Below, one piece after another: positions 47,191 through 56,540 of a stretch of 64,000 nt of DNA (positions within the stretch are counted from its first letter, which is position 1; every line of letters starts with the position of its first letter). The translations under genes were made by a program, and so were the position numbers. This DNA is from Sulfuritalea sp. GTDB lineage: Bacteria; Pseudomonadota; Gammaproteobacteria; Burkholderiales; Rhodocyclaceae. Below the pieces are notes generated by a model. That model searched no databases. It saw only the letters and a program-made list of their open reading frames with translations, and was not told the origin of the DNA. Where the stretch lies: the NCBI GenBank assembly GCA_016710465.1, contig JADJVS010000014.1:1674001-1738000 (forward strand), read 5' to 3'.

Positions 47191-49880
47191 CAGTTCAGGG
47201 TCAGCACGCCGCGCTTGAGGCCCGGGTCTTCCGGGTGCGCGGAGAGCACGAAGCCGAGGCTGGCGACGAAGGCCAGCATGCGCGAATTCTCGGAAAGGAA
47301 GTCGCCATGCATGTAGCGCAGGCCGCGGCTCCTGGCGGTGTCGATGATGACGCCCATCAGGCGTCGCGCCAAGCCCTTGCCCTGCCAATCGTCGGCAACG
47401 ACGATGGCGAACTCGCAGGATTCACCGTCCGGGTTGGTGGCGTAGCGGGCGACGCCGACCTCCTTCTCGGAGCCGTGGTCGTCGATGATGGCGACGAAGG
47501 CCATCTCGCGGTCGTAGTCGATTTGCGTCAGGCGCACCAGTTGTGCCGGCGAGACCTCACGGATGGTGTTCATGAAACGCATGTAGCGCGATTCGGGCGA
47601 GAGATTGCGCACGAATTCCTGCTCGATGCGCACGTCTTCGGGGCGTATCGGGCGGATCGTCACCTGCGTACCGTCCTTGGCCTGATAGCCGGTCTGCAGG
47701 TGCGAGGGGTAGGGATGGATCGCCATGTGGTCGTAGCGACCGGCGGTGAGCGGCAGATTGCCGATGGTGATGCGGGCATCGACGGCAACCGCGTTGTTCT
47801 CGTCCACGATCAGCGGATTGATGTCCATCTCGCTGATCCAGGGCAATTCGCAGACCATGGCCGAGACATTCAGCAGGACGGTTTCGATGGCCTGCATGTT
47901 GACCGGCGGCATGTTGCGGAACTCGCCCAGCCGCGCCGTGGTGCGGGTCGAGGCCAGCATGTCGGCGACCAGCACCGGGTTGAGCGGCGGCAGGGCCACG
48001 GCACGGTCGCTGATGTGGGTTTCGACGCCGGCGCCGCCGGGGCCGAAGACGATGGTCGGGCCGAAGATCTTGTCGCGCACCATGCCGACGACCAGTTCGC
48101 GGCCGTTGGGCTTCTGGATCATGGGCTCGATGGCGATGCCGTTGATGTGCGCATCGGGGCGGTTCTTCTTCACCTCGTCCATGATCTCCAGCCAGGCGTC
48201 GCGCACCGCGGCCAGGCTGTTGAGGTTGAGGCGCACGCCGCCGGAATCGGCCTTGTGCACGATCTGCGGCGAGTCGATCTTCATCACCACCGGCAGGCCG
48301 AGTTCCTCGGCCAGCACCATGGCCTCGGAGGCCGAGCGGGCCACCACGGTCTGTGCGATCGGGATGCGGAAGGCGGCGAGCACGGCCTTCGACTCCATCT
48401 CGTTCAAGACCTTGCGCCCTTCCATCAATGCGGTTTCGATCACCAGGCGCGCCGATTCGAGGCGCGGCGGCGCCTGCTCGGAAATCGAGGGCGGCGACTG
48501 CATCAGCAACTGGCGGTTACGGTAGTAGTTCGATATGTGGGAGAACAGGTCCACCGCCGGCTCCGGCGTGCGGAAGGTAGGAATCGCGGCGCCCTGGAAC
48601 AGCTTGCGCGCTTCGCCGACCTGCTCTTCGCCCATCCAGCAGGTGACCAGGGGTTTGTCGGTCTGGCGGGCGATTTCGATCACCGTGCGGGCCGCCTGGG
48701 TCGGGTCGGTCATCGCCTGCGGCGTCAGGATCGCCAGCACGCCGTCGACCCCGTCGTCGTCGACGCAGGCCTGCAAGGCCGCGCCATAGCGCGCCGGATC
48801 GGCGTCGCCGAGGATGTCGATGGGGTTGGCGCGCGACGAGGTCGGCGGCAGCAACTCGCCGAGCTTCGCCATGGTGGCGGTCGACAACTGCGCCAGCGGG
48901 ATGTCGATGTCGGCGGCGTGGTCGGCGGCCATCACGCCGGGCCCGCCGCCGTTGGTGATGATTGCCAGGCGCTTGCCGCGCGGGCGAAAGTGCGAGAACA
49001 GCGCCGAGGCGGCGGCATACATCTGGCCGACATTGGCCAGGCGCACCACGCCGGCGCGGCGCAGCGCGGCATCGAAGACGTCGTCGGCGCCGACCAGCGC
49101 GCCGGTATGCGACAGCGCCGCCTTTTCGCCCGCCGGATGCTTGCCCACCTTGATCAGCAGCACCGGCTTGCAGCGCGCGGCGGCGCGCAGGGCGCTCATG
49201 AAGCGGCGGGCGTTCTTGATGCCTTCGATGTAGAGGAAGATGTTCTCCGTGCGCGGATCGGAGACCATGTAGTCGAGCACTTCGCCGAAGTCGATGTCGC
49301 CCTCGGCGCCGAGCGACACCACGTTTGAAAAGCCGACGTTGTTGGGTAGCGCCCAGTCGAGGATCGCCGTGCATAGCGCGCCGGATTGCGAGATCAGGCC
49401 GATGGTGCCGGCGTGGGCGAAGCCGTGGCCAAAGGTAAGGTTGAGCTGGCTGCCCGGCCGCATCAAGCCGAGGCAATTGGGGCCGAGCAGGCGCATGCCG
49501 TGGCGGCGGGCGTTTTCCAGGGTCGCGCGCTCCAGCGAGGCGCCGCGCGGGCCGGCCTCGGCGAAGCCGCCGGAAATCACGATGGCATTCTTGCAGCCGG
49601 CGCGACCGCAGGCATCGACGATTTCGGGAACGATGGCCGCCTTTGTACAGATCACGGCGATGTCGAGGCGCTGCGGGATCGTATCAACCGAGGCATAGGC
49701 CTTTTGGCCGAACACCGTCTCGTGTTTGGGATTGACGAAGAACAGCTTGCCCTTGTAACCCGAGTCGAGCATGTTGCGCACCAGGGTCACGCCGATCGAA
49801 TTGGGGGTTTCCGAGGCGCCGACGATGGCGATCGAGCCGGGCTCGAAAAGTGTGTGCAGGTAATGGCGTTCGTTATGCAT
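47190..49880 (-). CDS. ADP-forming acyl-CoA synthetase fused to GNAT acetyltransferase
   Basis: An 896-residue protein of the Pat/AcdAB-fusion type. The CoA-binding domain is at about 10-130 (IAIVGASETPNSIGVTLVRNML). The succinyl-CoA-ligase-like region runs from about 145 to 460 and contains the loop SHTGALVGADDVFDAALRRAGV. The ATP-grasp domain covers 480-710 (PVVMKIDSPQIVHKADSGGV). The C-terminal GNAT domain (about 740-896) has VADDWQGKGLARRLMG. In some bacteria such fusions lysine-acetylate acetyl-CoA synthetase. Whether the synthetase half is active is unclear. The tag gene follows with overlapping stop/start. Confidence 0.9.
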   Translation of the reverse strand: MHNERHYLHTLFEPGSIAIVGASETPNSIGVTLVRNMLDSGYKGKLFFVNPKHETVFGQKAYASVDTIPQRLDIAVICTKAAIVPEIVDACGRAGCKNAIVISGGFAEAGPRGASLERATLENARRHGMRLLGPNCLGLMRPGSQLNLTFGHGFAHAGTIGLISQSGALCTAILDWALPNNVGFSNVVSLGAEGDIDFGEVLDYMVSDPRTENIFLYIEGIKNARRFMSALRAAARCKPVLLIKVGKHPAGEKAALSHTGALVGADDVFDAALRRAGVVRLANVGQMYAAASALFSHFRPRGKRLAIITNGGGPGVMAADHAADIDIPLAQLSTATMAKLGELLPPTSSRANPIDILGDADPARYGAALQACVDDDGVDGVLAILTPQAMTDPTQAARTVIEIARQTDKPLVTCWMGEEQVGEARKLFQGAAIPTFRTPEPAVDLFSHISNYYRNRQLLMQSPPSISEQAPPRLESARLVIETALMEGRKVLNEMESKAVLAAFRIPIAQTVVARSASEAMVLAEELGLPVVMKIDSPQIVHKADSGGVRLNLNSLAAVRDAWLEIMDEVKKNRPDAHINGIAIEPMIQKPNGRELVVGMVRDKIFGPTIVFGPGGAGVETHISDRAVALPPLNPVLVADMLASTRTTARLGEFRNMPPVNMQAIETVLLNVSAMVCELPWISEMDINPLIVDENNAVAVDARITIGNLPLTAGRYDHMAIHPYPSHLQTGYQAKDGTQVTIRPIRPEDVRIEQEFVRNLSPESRYMRFMNTIREVSPAQLVRLTQIDYDREMAFVAIIDDHGSEKEVGVARYATNPDGESCEFAIVVADDWQGKGLARRLMGVIIDTARSRGLRYMHGDFLSENSRMLAFVASLGFVLSAHPEDPGLKRGVLTLN

Positions 49881-50018
49881 GGCGGATGGCGTGGTTCACG
49901 CGTATCGGCAGAGTCGGATGGTGCGGCGCAGCATAGCACTTCCGGCGGCCGGTATTCGAGGTCGCCACCTAGAAATTTCCGTGGTGTTGTCTGGTCCCGG
50001 TGAAAGCGGACCGGGCGT

Positions 50019-51359
50019 TCAAGTCGTGCTGCCCGGCGACGTCGGATCGCGCAGGAAATGCCCGAAATGGCGATCGGCGCTGACGATATGGTTGACCAGC
50101 CAACCGGACAGGAAACGCTTGACGCGGAAGACGAGATAAATGCGATCTTCCTCTCCGGATTCGATCTCGCCGCGCAGTTCGTCGAAATACTCAAAGAAGC
50201 GCTGATGCTGGCGGGCGTGCAGGTCGAAAAACGGGTAGCCCGCCTCGCTCATGAGCGCGTGTTCGATTTCGAAATCCCTGAGCGCGACGTCGCGTATCTG
50301 GTCGAGCAGCGTGCCGGTTGATTCGAGGCTGTTGTCATGGAGCAGTCTCGCCAGGGTGTTCATGTCGGCAAGCAGGTTCTGGTGCATGGTGTCGACCGTG
50401 GCCACGCCATGCGAATACTCCTCGTGCCAATGCGGCATGGGGTCGCGTCGCGGCGGCACATAGCTGTCGGCAAGCGGGTTGCAACGGTCGAGATACACGT
50501 GCACGGCGGTGTCGTCGGGCACCGCGGCGGCGTAATCCACCAGGCGTTGGCGCGCGGCGCCGTGGTCGCCGACGTGGTAGCAGGCGAGGGCGCGTTCGAA
50601 CAGCTTGAGGGTACGCTTCTTGGCATCGACCAGGGCCGGCGGATCGCTGTTGAAGACCTCATACACCGAATGCGAACCCTGTTTGCCGCGGACCTGGGTG
50701 CGATCGAGGAAGCGGATGGCCCACTCGCCGGGATGATCGAGCGAGTACAGCGTGTGGTCGCTGATCAGGATCGAGACGCGGTATTCCTTGGTCAGGCGTT
50801 CGAGGCGCGCCGCGAGATTGACCGCGTCGCCGATCACCGTGCCGTCCATGCGCGCGGCGCCGCCGATGGTGCCGAGAATGACGATGCCGGTGTTGATGCC
50901 GATGCCGATGCGGATCGGCCGGTAGCCCGCGCGCTGCCTGCCATCGTTGTAGTGTTCGAGCTGACGCAGCATGGACTGGCCGCAGCGCAAGGCCTCGTCC
51001 GGAGAGCCGGGAAACAGCGCCATGATGGCGTCGCCAATGTATTTGTCGATGAAGCCGCCATGGGCGGCAATCACCGGCTCCATCTGCACCAGGTAGGAAT
51101 TCAGGAAATTGAAGTTCTCCTGCGGGCTCATGGTTTCCGACAAGGCGGTAAAGTTGCGTATGTCGCAAAACAGGATCGTCATCTTGCGCTCGACCTGCTG
51201 CCCGAGTTCCACCTTGCGGATGTCATCGATGCCCAGCAGGTGCAGGAACTCGCGCGGCACGAAGCGGCTGTAGGCGGCGGTCGTCTTGTTCAGGCGTTCG
51301 CGCAGTGAATCCGTGTTCTCCGGGGCGGTGCCTGACGGAAGGCTCGGTGATGCGGACAT
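50019..51359 (-). CDS. Adenylate cyclase fused to a hemerythrin-like domain
   Basis: A 446-residue protein. The class III cyclase domain covers about 57-235, with metal Asp D66 (LFCDIRNF) and D110 (YIGDAIMALF) and the VIGDAVNLAARL motif. A short helical linker (about 245-295) follows. A hemerythrin-like domain occupies about 305-440: H326, H381, H385, H424, E366 and D429 match iron ligands. The position of the fifth His is D362 (DFEIEHALM where HFxxEE is usual). It could couple O2 or iron redox state to cAMP synthesis (inference). I chose ATG 51359. It is divergent from the methyltransferase gene. Confidence 0.85.
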   Translation of the reverse strand: MSASPSLPSGTAPENTDSLRERLNKTTAAYSRFVPREFLHLLGIDDIRKVELGQQVERKMTILFCDIRNFTALSETMSPQENFNFLNSYLVQMEPVIAAHGGFIDKYIGDAIMALFPGSPDEALRCGQSMLRQLEHYNDGRQRAGYRPIRIGIGINTGIVILGTIGGAARMDGTVIGDAVNLAARLERLTKEYRVSILISDHTLYSLDHPGEWAIRFLDRTQVRGKQGSHSVYEVFNSDPPALVDAKKRTLKLFERALACYHVGDHGAARQRLVDYAAAVPDDTAVHVYLDRCNPLADSYVPPRRDPMPHWHEEYSHGVATVDTMHQNLLADMNTLARLLHDNSLESTGTLLDQIRDVALRDFEIEHALMSEAGYPFFDLHARQHQRFFEYFDELRGEIESGEEDRIYLVFRVKRFLSGWLVNHIVSADRHFGHFLRDPTSPGSTT

Positions 51360-51409
51360 GTGGCGTTGCGTGGCCCGGAAAGTCGCTGGCGACAAGGATT
51401 GAACTCAAA

Positions 51410-51988
51410 ATGATACCCGACAAGGCTTTCGAGATGAACGGAAATCCATCACGCTGGGTGCGGCGATTCGCGCCGCTGATCGCGCCCGGCGGGCGCGTGC
51501 TGGACCTCGCCTGCGGCTCCGGCCGGCATTCGCTTTTCCTCGCGGCGGAGGGTTTCCGGGTCGAGGCGGTGGATCGCGATGCCGCCGCCATCGCCGCGCT
51601 GGCCCCGCTCGAACCACGGGTTTCCGCACGCGTGGCGGATATCGAGGGCGGGCCGTGGCCCTATTACGGCCATGTCTTCGACGCGGTTGTCGTCACCAAC
51701 TACCTGTTCCGTCCGCTGCTGCCGCTGATCATGAACGCCCTCGACCTGAACGGGGTGCTGATCTACGAAACCTTCATGGTCGGCAACGAGCGCTTCGGCA
51801 AGCCCTCGAATCCCGCCTTCCTGCTGCGTCAGGGCGAATTGCTCGACGTCCTGCGGCCGAAGCTGAATGTCGTCGCCTTCGAGCAAGGTGAGGTCGAACT
51901 GCCCCGCCCGGCAGTGGTCCAGCGGATTTGTGCGGTGCGCGGCCTGCCCCGGAGCCTGCCTGAGCCGCCGCCGTTCGTCGCCGCCTAG
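51410..51988 (+). CDS. SAM-dependent methyltransferase
   Basis: A 192-residue class I methyltransferase. Motif I is VLDLACGSGRHSLFLA, motif II acid VEAVDRD and a post-I strand FDAVVVTNYLFRPLLPLI. The C-terminal part is short. It resembles the TehB/tellurite-type group in size, but no such specificity is visible. The start could be ATG 51410 or 51434; both have an A/G-rich stretch upstream. Confidence 0.8.
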   Translation: MIPDKAFEMNGNPSRWVRRFAPLIAPGGRVLDLACGSGRHSLFLAAEGFRVEAVDRDAAAIAALAPLEPRVSARVADIEGGPWPYYGHVFDAVVVTNYLFRPLLPLIMNALDLNGVLIYETFMVGNERFGKPSNPAFLLRQGELLDVLRPKLNVVAFEQGEVELPRPAVVQRICAVRGLPRSLPEPPPFVAA

Positions 51989-52098
51989 CGCGGTTCGTCG
52001 CGCGGACACCGCAATCCGTCGCAAGCGGCTGGTCGCGGACGACCGGCGGTACCAGACTCTGCTCATCCCGAATCCAGGGTCTTCTTCAGGAGCAAACC

Positions 52099-52407
52099 AT
52101 GAGTTGCCGCACACATCACGCAGACAACGCTTCGCAATCCCCAGCCGAGCGCCATGCGCGCCGCCGGATCGCGCGCTTGCGGGCCTTTTATCACCATCTG
52201 ATGCTGTTCGCCGTGGTCAATGCCGGTCTACTGGCGATCAACCTGGTGGCATCGCCGGGCCGCCTCTGGTTCGTTTGGCCGCTGCTGGGATGGGGCATCT
52301 GGCTTGCCCTGCACGCAATCGGCACCTTCGGCGCCGGACGCTGGCTGGGCGCCGAATGGGAAGAGCGCAAGCTCAGGCAGTTCATGGCCGGCAAGGGCAT
52401 GGAATAA
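52099..52407 (+). CDS. 2TM-domain protein
   Basis: A 102-residue protein with two hydrophobic helices, about 34-52 (LMLFAVVNAGLLAINLV) and 60-80 (WPLLGWGIWLALHAIGTF), and a charged C-terminus (WEERKLRQFM). It matches the short 2TM domain often found beside or fused to LytS-type histidine kinases. It sits 7 bp before a LytS-like kinase and is likely part of the same operon. AGGAGC precedes the ATG. Confidence 0.8.
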   Translation: MSCRTHHADNASQSPAERHARRRIARLRAFYHHLMLFAVVNAGLLAINLVASPGRLWFVWPLLGWGIWLALHAIGTFGAGRWLGAEWEERKLRQFMAGKGME

Positions 52408-52414
52408 TCTGCGG

Positions 52415-53413
52415 ATGCGCTCGCTGATCGCCACTGTCGTCTTCAACGCGCTGATCGCGGCGTTTCTCGCCGGGCTGGGCTTTGGCGGGGGCTTCGCCGT
52501 CAATCTGGTGTTCTCGCAGTGCATCGGCCTGAGCATCATGCTTCTTTGCCTGGGCGTGTTGCGCCTGCCGCTGAGCGGAATGGCGCGCGGAGTGGCGATT
52601 GCCGTCGCGATCGCGGTCGGTGCACTCGGTGGCCATACGCTGGCGCGCTTGCTGACCGGGCTCGGCGCTTCCGCCGACGGCTCGCACGAATTTCAGTCCC
52701 TGCTGGTCGGCCTGGTGTTCGGCGGCATCGCCGCCGCTTTCTTCTGGCTGCGCGAGCGCAATGCAAAACTCGAAGCCGAGTTGAGGACGCGGGAACTGGC
52801 GCGCCTGGAGGCCGAGAAGCAAAGCCTTGCGGCGCAATTGCGCCTGCTCCAGGCACAGATCGAGCCGCACTTCCTGTTCAATTCGCTGGCCAATGTGGCG
52901 GCGCTGATCGAGGCGGAGCCGACACTGGCTGGCCGGCTCCTGGACGCCCTGATCCGCTATCTGCGCGCCAGCCTGCAACGGACGCGCGCCGAGCGCGGCA
53001 CCCTCGGCGACGAAGTGGCGCTGCTCACGGCGTATCTCGATGTGCTGAAGATCCGCATGGGCGATCGGCTCGACTATGCGTTCGAGATCCCGCCGCCGCT
53101 GCTGGATCGCGAGTTCCCGCCCATGCTGCTGCAACCGCTGGTTGAAAACGCTATCCGCCACGGCCTCGAACCCAAGGTCGCGGGCGGCCGCCTGTGCGTC
53201 GTGGCGGCGCTCGACGGCGGGGCACTGCGCCTGCGCGTCAGCGACGACGGCGTCGGGTTTTCCGCGACGCCGGGTGAGGGCGTCGGCCTGGGCAACATCC
53301 GCGCCCGCCTGGCGGCGCTGTATGGTCCCAGCGCGCGTCTGGCGCTGGAGGCGAAAGTCGGCGCCGGCGTCACGGCGACCCTGGAAATTCCGCCGGTCGG
53401 AGTCGCCGCGTGA
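52415..53413 (+). CDS. LytS-type sensor histidine kinase
   Basis: A 332-residue kinase with four hydrophobic helices in the first ~120 residues and a His_kinase (LytS/YehU) domain. The phosphoacceptor is H152 in QIEPHFLFNSLANV. The ATPase region has PLVENAIRHGL and DDGVGFS followed by GVGLGNIRARL. The last strand, ALEAKVGAGVTATLEIP (V315-A321), is encoded across a dispersed repeat copy, but the length is normal for the family. It overlaps the response regulator by 4 bp. No sensor domain beyond the membrane helices is present. Confidence 0.9.
   Translation: MRSLIATVVFNALIAAFLAGLGFGGGFAVNLVFSQCIGLSIMLLCLGVLRLPLSGMARGVAIAVAIAVGALGGHTLARLLTGLGASADGSHEFQSLLVGLVFGGIAAAFFWLRERNAKLEAELRTRELARLEAEKQSLAAQLRLLQAQIEPHFLFNSLANVAALIEAEPTLAGRLLDALIRYLRASLQRTRAERGTLGDEVALLTAYLDVLKIRMGDRLDYAFEIPPPLLDREFPPMLLQPLVENAIRHGLEPKVAGGRLCVVAALDGGALRLRVSDDGVGFSATPGEGVGLGNIRARLAALYGPSARLALEAKVGAGVTATLEIPPVGVAA
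53357..53377 (+). repeat. Dispersed repeat, copy 12 (in lytS-like gene)
   Basis: GTCGGCGCCGGCG then TCACGGCG, preceded by AAA and read as KVGAGVTA. The protein segment suits the family, so this could be partly convergent. Confidence 0.6.
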
Positions 53414-54159
53414 AGGCCCTGATCGCCGACGACGAGGCCCTGCTGGCGCGGCACCTGCGCGCGCGCCTCGGCGAGCTGTGGCCCGAGCTCGAGGTGGTGG
53501 GCATGGCCGCCAACGGCATCGAGGCCCTGGAAATGATCGAAGGCCTCAAGCCCGATGTCGCCTTCCTCGATATCCGCATGCCGGGCCTGAGCGGCCTGGA
53601 GGTCGCGCAAGGACTTGCGGCGGACACCCGCGCGGGCTGCCGCATCGTCTTCGTCACGGCCTATGACGAGTTCGCCGTGCAGGCCTTCGAGCGCGAGGCG
53701 GTGGATTACCTGCTGAAGCCGGTTTCCGACGAGCGCCTGGGCCGGGCCGTCGAGCGCTTGCGGCGCACGGCGGCGGTGGCGGAACCGGATGATCTCCTGC
53801 GGCGCCTGCAAGCGCTGCTGCCCAAGGCGTCCCCGCATCTGGCCTGGGTGCGCGCGTCGGTCGGCAGTGACGTGCGCCTGATTGCCGTGGATGAGGTTTG
53901 CTACTTTCAGGCAACGGACAAGTACACGGCGGTGTTCACCCGCGACGCGGAACTGCTCATCCGCACCACCATCAAGGAGCTCGTTGAACAACTCAATCCC
54001 GAGCATTTCCGCCAGGTGCATCGCGGCACGCTGGTCAATTTGCGTCAGGTGATTTCGGCGCGCCACGACGCCTTGGGACGGGTGAGCCTGAAGCTGCGCG
54101 ATCGCGCCGACGCGGTGGCCGTCAGCCGCGGCTACGCCCACTTGTTCAAGCAGATGTAG
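53410..54159 (+). CDS. LytTR-type response regulator
   Basis: A 249-residue regulator. The receiver has D8-D9 at the N-terminus, phospho-acceptor D54 (VAFLDIRMPG) and K of LLKPVS. The C-terminal LytTR DNA-binding domain has RLIAVDEVCYFQATDKYTAVFT and FRQVHRGTLVNLRQV. It works with the kinase encoded just upstream. Its 3' end overlaps the convergent mnmH gene by 14 bp. Confidence 0.92.
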   Translation: MKALIADDEALLARHLRARLGELWPELEVVGMAANGIEALEMIEGLKPDVAFLDIRMPGLSGLEVAQGLAADTRAGCRIVFVTAYDEFAVQAFEREAVDYLLKPVSDERLGRAVERLRRTAAVAEPDDLLRRLQALLPKASPHLAWVRASVGSDVRLIAVDEVCYFQATDKYTAVFTRDAELLIRTTIKELVEQLNPEHFRQVHRGTLVNLRQVISARHDALGRVSLKLRDRADAVAVSRGYAHLFKQM

Positions 54160-55207
54160 CGAGGACCTGCGCGGCCATCGAATCGAGCGCGTCGTCGTCG
54201 AGGCTATCCGTGACGTAGCGCGCGGCGGCGTCGAAGGATGCGTAGTTGTGCGCCTGCGAACGCTGGTAAAGCGGATCGTAGTGGCGGGTCAGGAGTTCCT
54301 CGACCAAACGGTGAAAGTCGCCGGCGAGAATCAGCGTGTGCCAGCTTTCCAGGGTTTCATCGCTTTGCAGGCCCTTGAGATTGGCCAGGCGTGCCAGCAG
54401 CCAGCACGGATCGGCGACGGCGTAGTCGTAATCGCGCAGCAGGAACCCGACCCGTGCCGGAAGGCTGGCCTCGATGCGCAGCCCGTTGGCGCCGCGGATG
54501 GCTTCGAGCAGGGTTTCGGGCACTTGCAGGCGGCCGATCTTGCGGCTTTCGGCCTCGACGAAAACCGGTCGCGCGGGGTCGAACCGGGACAACTCGGCGA
54601 ACAGCATCGACTCGAAGCCCTTCTGCGCCGGCTGCCGCTGCTCGGGCAGGTCGCCGAGCACCGAGCCCTTGTGCGCGGCGAGTTGCTCCAGGTGCAGTAC
54701 CTGGGCGCCACGCGCGGCGAGGGCTTCCAGCAGCCGGCTCTTGCCGCTGCCGGTGGCACCGCTGACCACGCGGAAATCGAAACGCCGCGGCAGCACCGCG
54801 AGTTGTTCGATCACATGCCGCCGCCAGGCCTTGTAGCCGCCCTGCAGGCGATGGGCATCCCAGCCGATTTCGCGCAGGATGTGGCTGAAGGCGCCGCTGC
54901 GCTGGCCGCCGCGCCAGCAATAGACCAGCGGCCGCCACGACTTCGGCTTGTCCATCAGGTGGCGCTCGACATGGTCGGCGATGTTGCGCGAGACCAGCGC
55001 GGCGCCGAGCTTTTTCGCCTCGAACGCGGAGACTTGCTTGTACAGGGTGCCGACCCGCGCCCGCTCCTCATTGTTCAGCACGGGCATGCCGAGCGCGCGC
55101 GGCAGGTGGTCCTCCGCGTATTCGGACGGCGAGCGCGCATCGATGATGGCGTCGAAGTCGCCGACCTGGGCGACCGTCACGATGCCGCGTGGGGCTCGTT
55201 CCAGCAT
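54146..55207 (-). CDS. mnmH: tRNA 2-selenouridine synthase
   Basis: A 353-residue protein that replaces sulfur by selenium (through a geranylated intermediate) at the wobble 2-thiouridine of certain tRNAs. The N-terminal rhodanese domain has active C97 (VYCWRGGQRSGAF). The C-terminal P-loop domain has GATGSGKS (150-157). Length is typical. No selD is in this window, so selenium supply depends on genes elsewhere. The stop overlaps the lytTR gene from the other strand. Confidence 0.92.
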   Translation of the reverse strand: MLERAPRGIVTVAQVGDFDAIIDARSPSEYAEDHLPRALGMPVLNNEERARVGTLYKQVSAFEAKKLGAALVSRNIADHVERHLMDKPKSWRPLVYCWRGGQRSGAFSHILREIGWDAHRLQGGYKAWRRHVIEQLAVLPRRFDFRVVSGATGSGKSRLLEALAARGAQVLHLEQLAAHKGSVLGDLPEQRQPAQKGFESMLFAELSRFDPARPVFVEAESRKIGRLQVPETLLEAIRGANGLRIEASLPARVGFLLRDYDYAVADPCWLLARLANLKGLQSDETLESWHTLILAGDFHRLVEELLTRHYDPLYQRSQAHNYASFDAAARYVTDSLDDDALDSMAAQVLATSA

Positions 55208-55210
55208 GGT

Positions 55211-55834
55211 TCAGCCGACCAGGGGTTTCAACGCGCCCCAGACGTGATCGAGGATTTTTGGCTGCGCGGCGGCGGTCGGATGCAGGCCGTCGGCCTGGTA
55301 GGCATCGCGTTCCAGCGCGATCGGTTCAAGCAGGAAGGGCAGCAGGGCGAGCTTTTCCGCTTTCGCGATGTCGCGATACGCCGCGTCGAAATCCCGCGTG
55401 TATTGCGGCCCGTAATTCGGCGGCAGGCGCATGCCGACCAGCAGCACGCGCGCGCCGGCCTGCTTCGCCAGGCGCGCCATGGCCTGCAGGTTCTCCCGCA
55501 TCGCCGGCACCGGCAGGCCGCGCAGGCCGTCGTTGGCGCCAAGCGCAAGTATCACCACCGCCGGCTTGAACTGCCCCAGCGCGGCGGCAAAGCGCGCGCG
55601 GCCGCCGGCCGTGGTCTCGCCGCTGATGCTGGCGTTGGCCACGACAAAGACGGAACCCTGGGCCTTCAGCCGCTGTCCGAGCAGGGCCGGCCAGCTTTCC
55701 CGGACCGCGATGCCGAAGCCGGCGGAGAGGCTGTCGCCATAGACCAGGATGCGCTTTTCGGCCGCCATGGCCACCTTGGCCGGCAAGACAAGTAAGATCG
55801 CCAGCAACAAGCCGACAACAAGCTTTTTGAACAT
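55211..55834 (-). CDS. tesA: TesA-like GDSL arylesterase/thioesterase
   Basis: A 207-residue exported SGNH hydrolase. Signal peptide LVVGLLLAILLVLPAKVAMAA. Block I GDSLSAGFG has S35, the oxyanion Asn is N101 (GAND) and the catalytic pair is D182/H185 in DGLHP. It corresponds to E. coli TesA, a periplasmic thioesterase/lysophospholipase. It is divergent from an ABC ATPase gene 9 bp away, as in E. coli tesA-ybbA, and stops just before mnmH. Confidence 0.9.
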   Translation of the reverse strand: MFKKLVVGLLLAILLVLPAKVAMAAEKRILVYGDSLSAGFGIAVRESWPALLGQRLKAQGSVFVVANASISGETTAGGRARFAAALGQFKPAVVILALGANDGLRGLPVPAMRENLQAMARLAKQAGARVLLVGMRLPPNYGPQYTRDFDAAYRDIAKAEKLALLPFLLEPIALERDAYQADGLHPTAAAQPKILDHVWGALKPLVG

Positions 55835-55843
55835 GGACGTGAA

Positions 55844-56515
55844 ATGACGAATACCGTGATTGACGTGGCGCAACTGGGCAAGGTGGTGCCGAGCGGCGAG
55901 GGCAGTTTGGCGATTCTGCACGAGATTTCGTTCGCCGTGACCGCCGGCGAGGCGGTGGCCATCGTCGGCGCCTCCGGTTCCGGCAAATCGACCCTGCTCG
56001 GCCTGATGGCCGGCCTGGACCTGCCCTCCTCCGGCGCGGTGCTGCTCGGCGGCGAGGACCTCGCGGCGCTCGACGAGGACGCCCGCGCCGATCTGCGCGG
56101 GCGCATGCTCGGCTTCGTCTTCCAGTCCTTCCAGTTGCTGCCCGCCCTGACGGCGCTGGAAAACACCATGTTGCCGCTGGAACTCGCCGGGCGCGGCGAC
56201 GCGCGGGCGACGGCCGAGGCCATGCTCGCCCGCGTCGGCCTCGGCGAACGCCTTGGCCACTATCCCAAGCACCTCTCCGGCGGCGAGCAGCAGCGCGTGG
56301 CGCTGGCGCGGGCCTTTGCCATGCACCCGCGACTGCTGCTGGCGGACGAACCCACGGGCAACCTCGATGCCGCCACCGGCGCGCAAATCATCGAGCTGAT
56401 GTTCGACATGAACGCGGAAAGCGGCACCACCCTGATCCTCGTCACCCACGACGAAGCCCTGGCGCGGCGCTGCGGGCGCACGCTGCGGCTGGCCGGCGGC
56501 AGGCTGGTCAGTTGA
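55844..56515 (+). CDS. YbbA/LolD-type ABC transporter ATPase
   Basis: A 223-residue ATPase with Walker A (GASGSGKST), Q loop, signature LSGGEQQRVALARAF, Walker B (LLLADEPTGNLD) and the H loop (VTHDEAL). It belongs to the MacB/LolD/YbbA clade and pairs divergently with tesA. In other genomes a large FtsX-like permease (YbbP) normally follows. Here a dispersed repeat and the convergent hpnE gene follow instead, so the permease is missing from the locus. Confidence 0.9.
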   Translation: MTNTVIDVAQLGKVVPSGEGSLAILHEISFAVTAGEAVAIVGASGSGKSTLLGLMAGLDLPSSGAVLLGGEDLAALDEDARADLRGRMLGFVFQSFQLLPALTALENTMLPLELAGRGDARATAEAMLARVGLGERLGHYPKHLSGGEQQRVALARAFAMHPRLLLADEPTGNLDAATGAQIIELMFDMNAESGTTLILVTHDEALARRCGRTLRLAGGRLVS

Positions 56516-56517
56516 GA

Positions 56518-56538
56518 GTCGGCGCTGGGGGGGCGGCG
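56518..56538 (+). repeat. Dispersed repeat, copy 13
   Basis: GTCGGCGCTGGGG then GGGCGGCG. It fills the 25-bp gap between the ABC ATPase stop and the hpnE stop, 2 bp from each. Confidence 0.7.
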
Positions 56539-56540
56539 AT

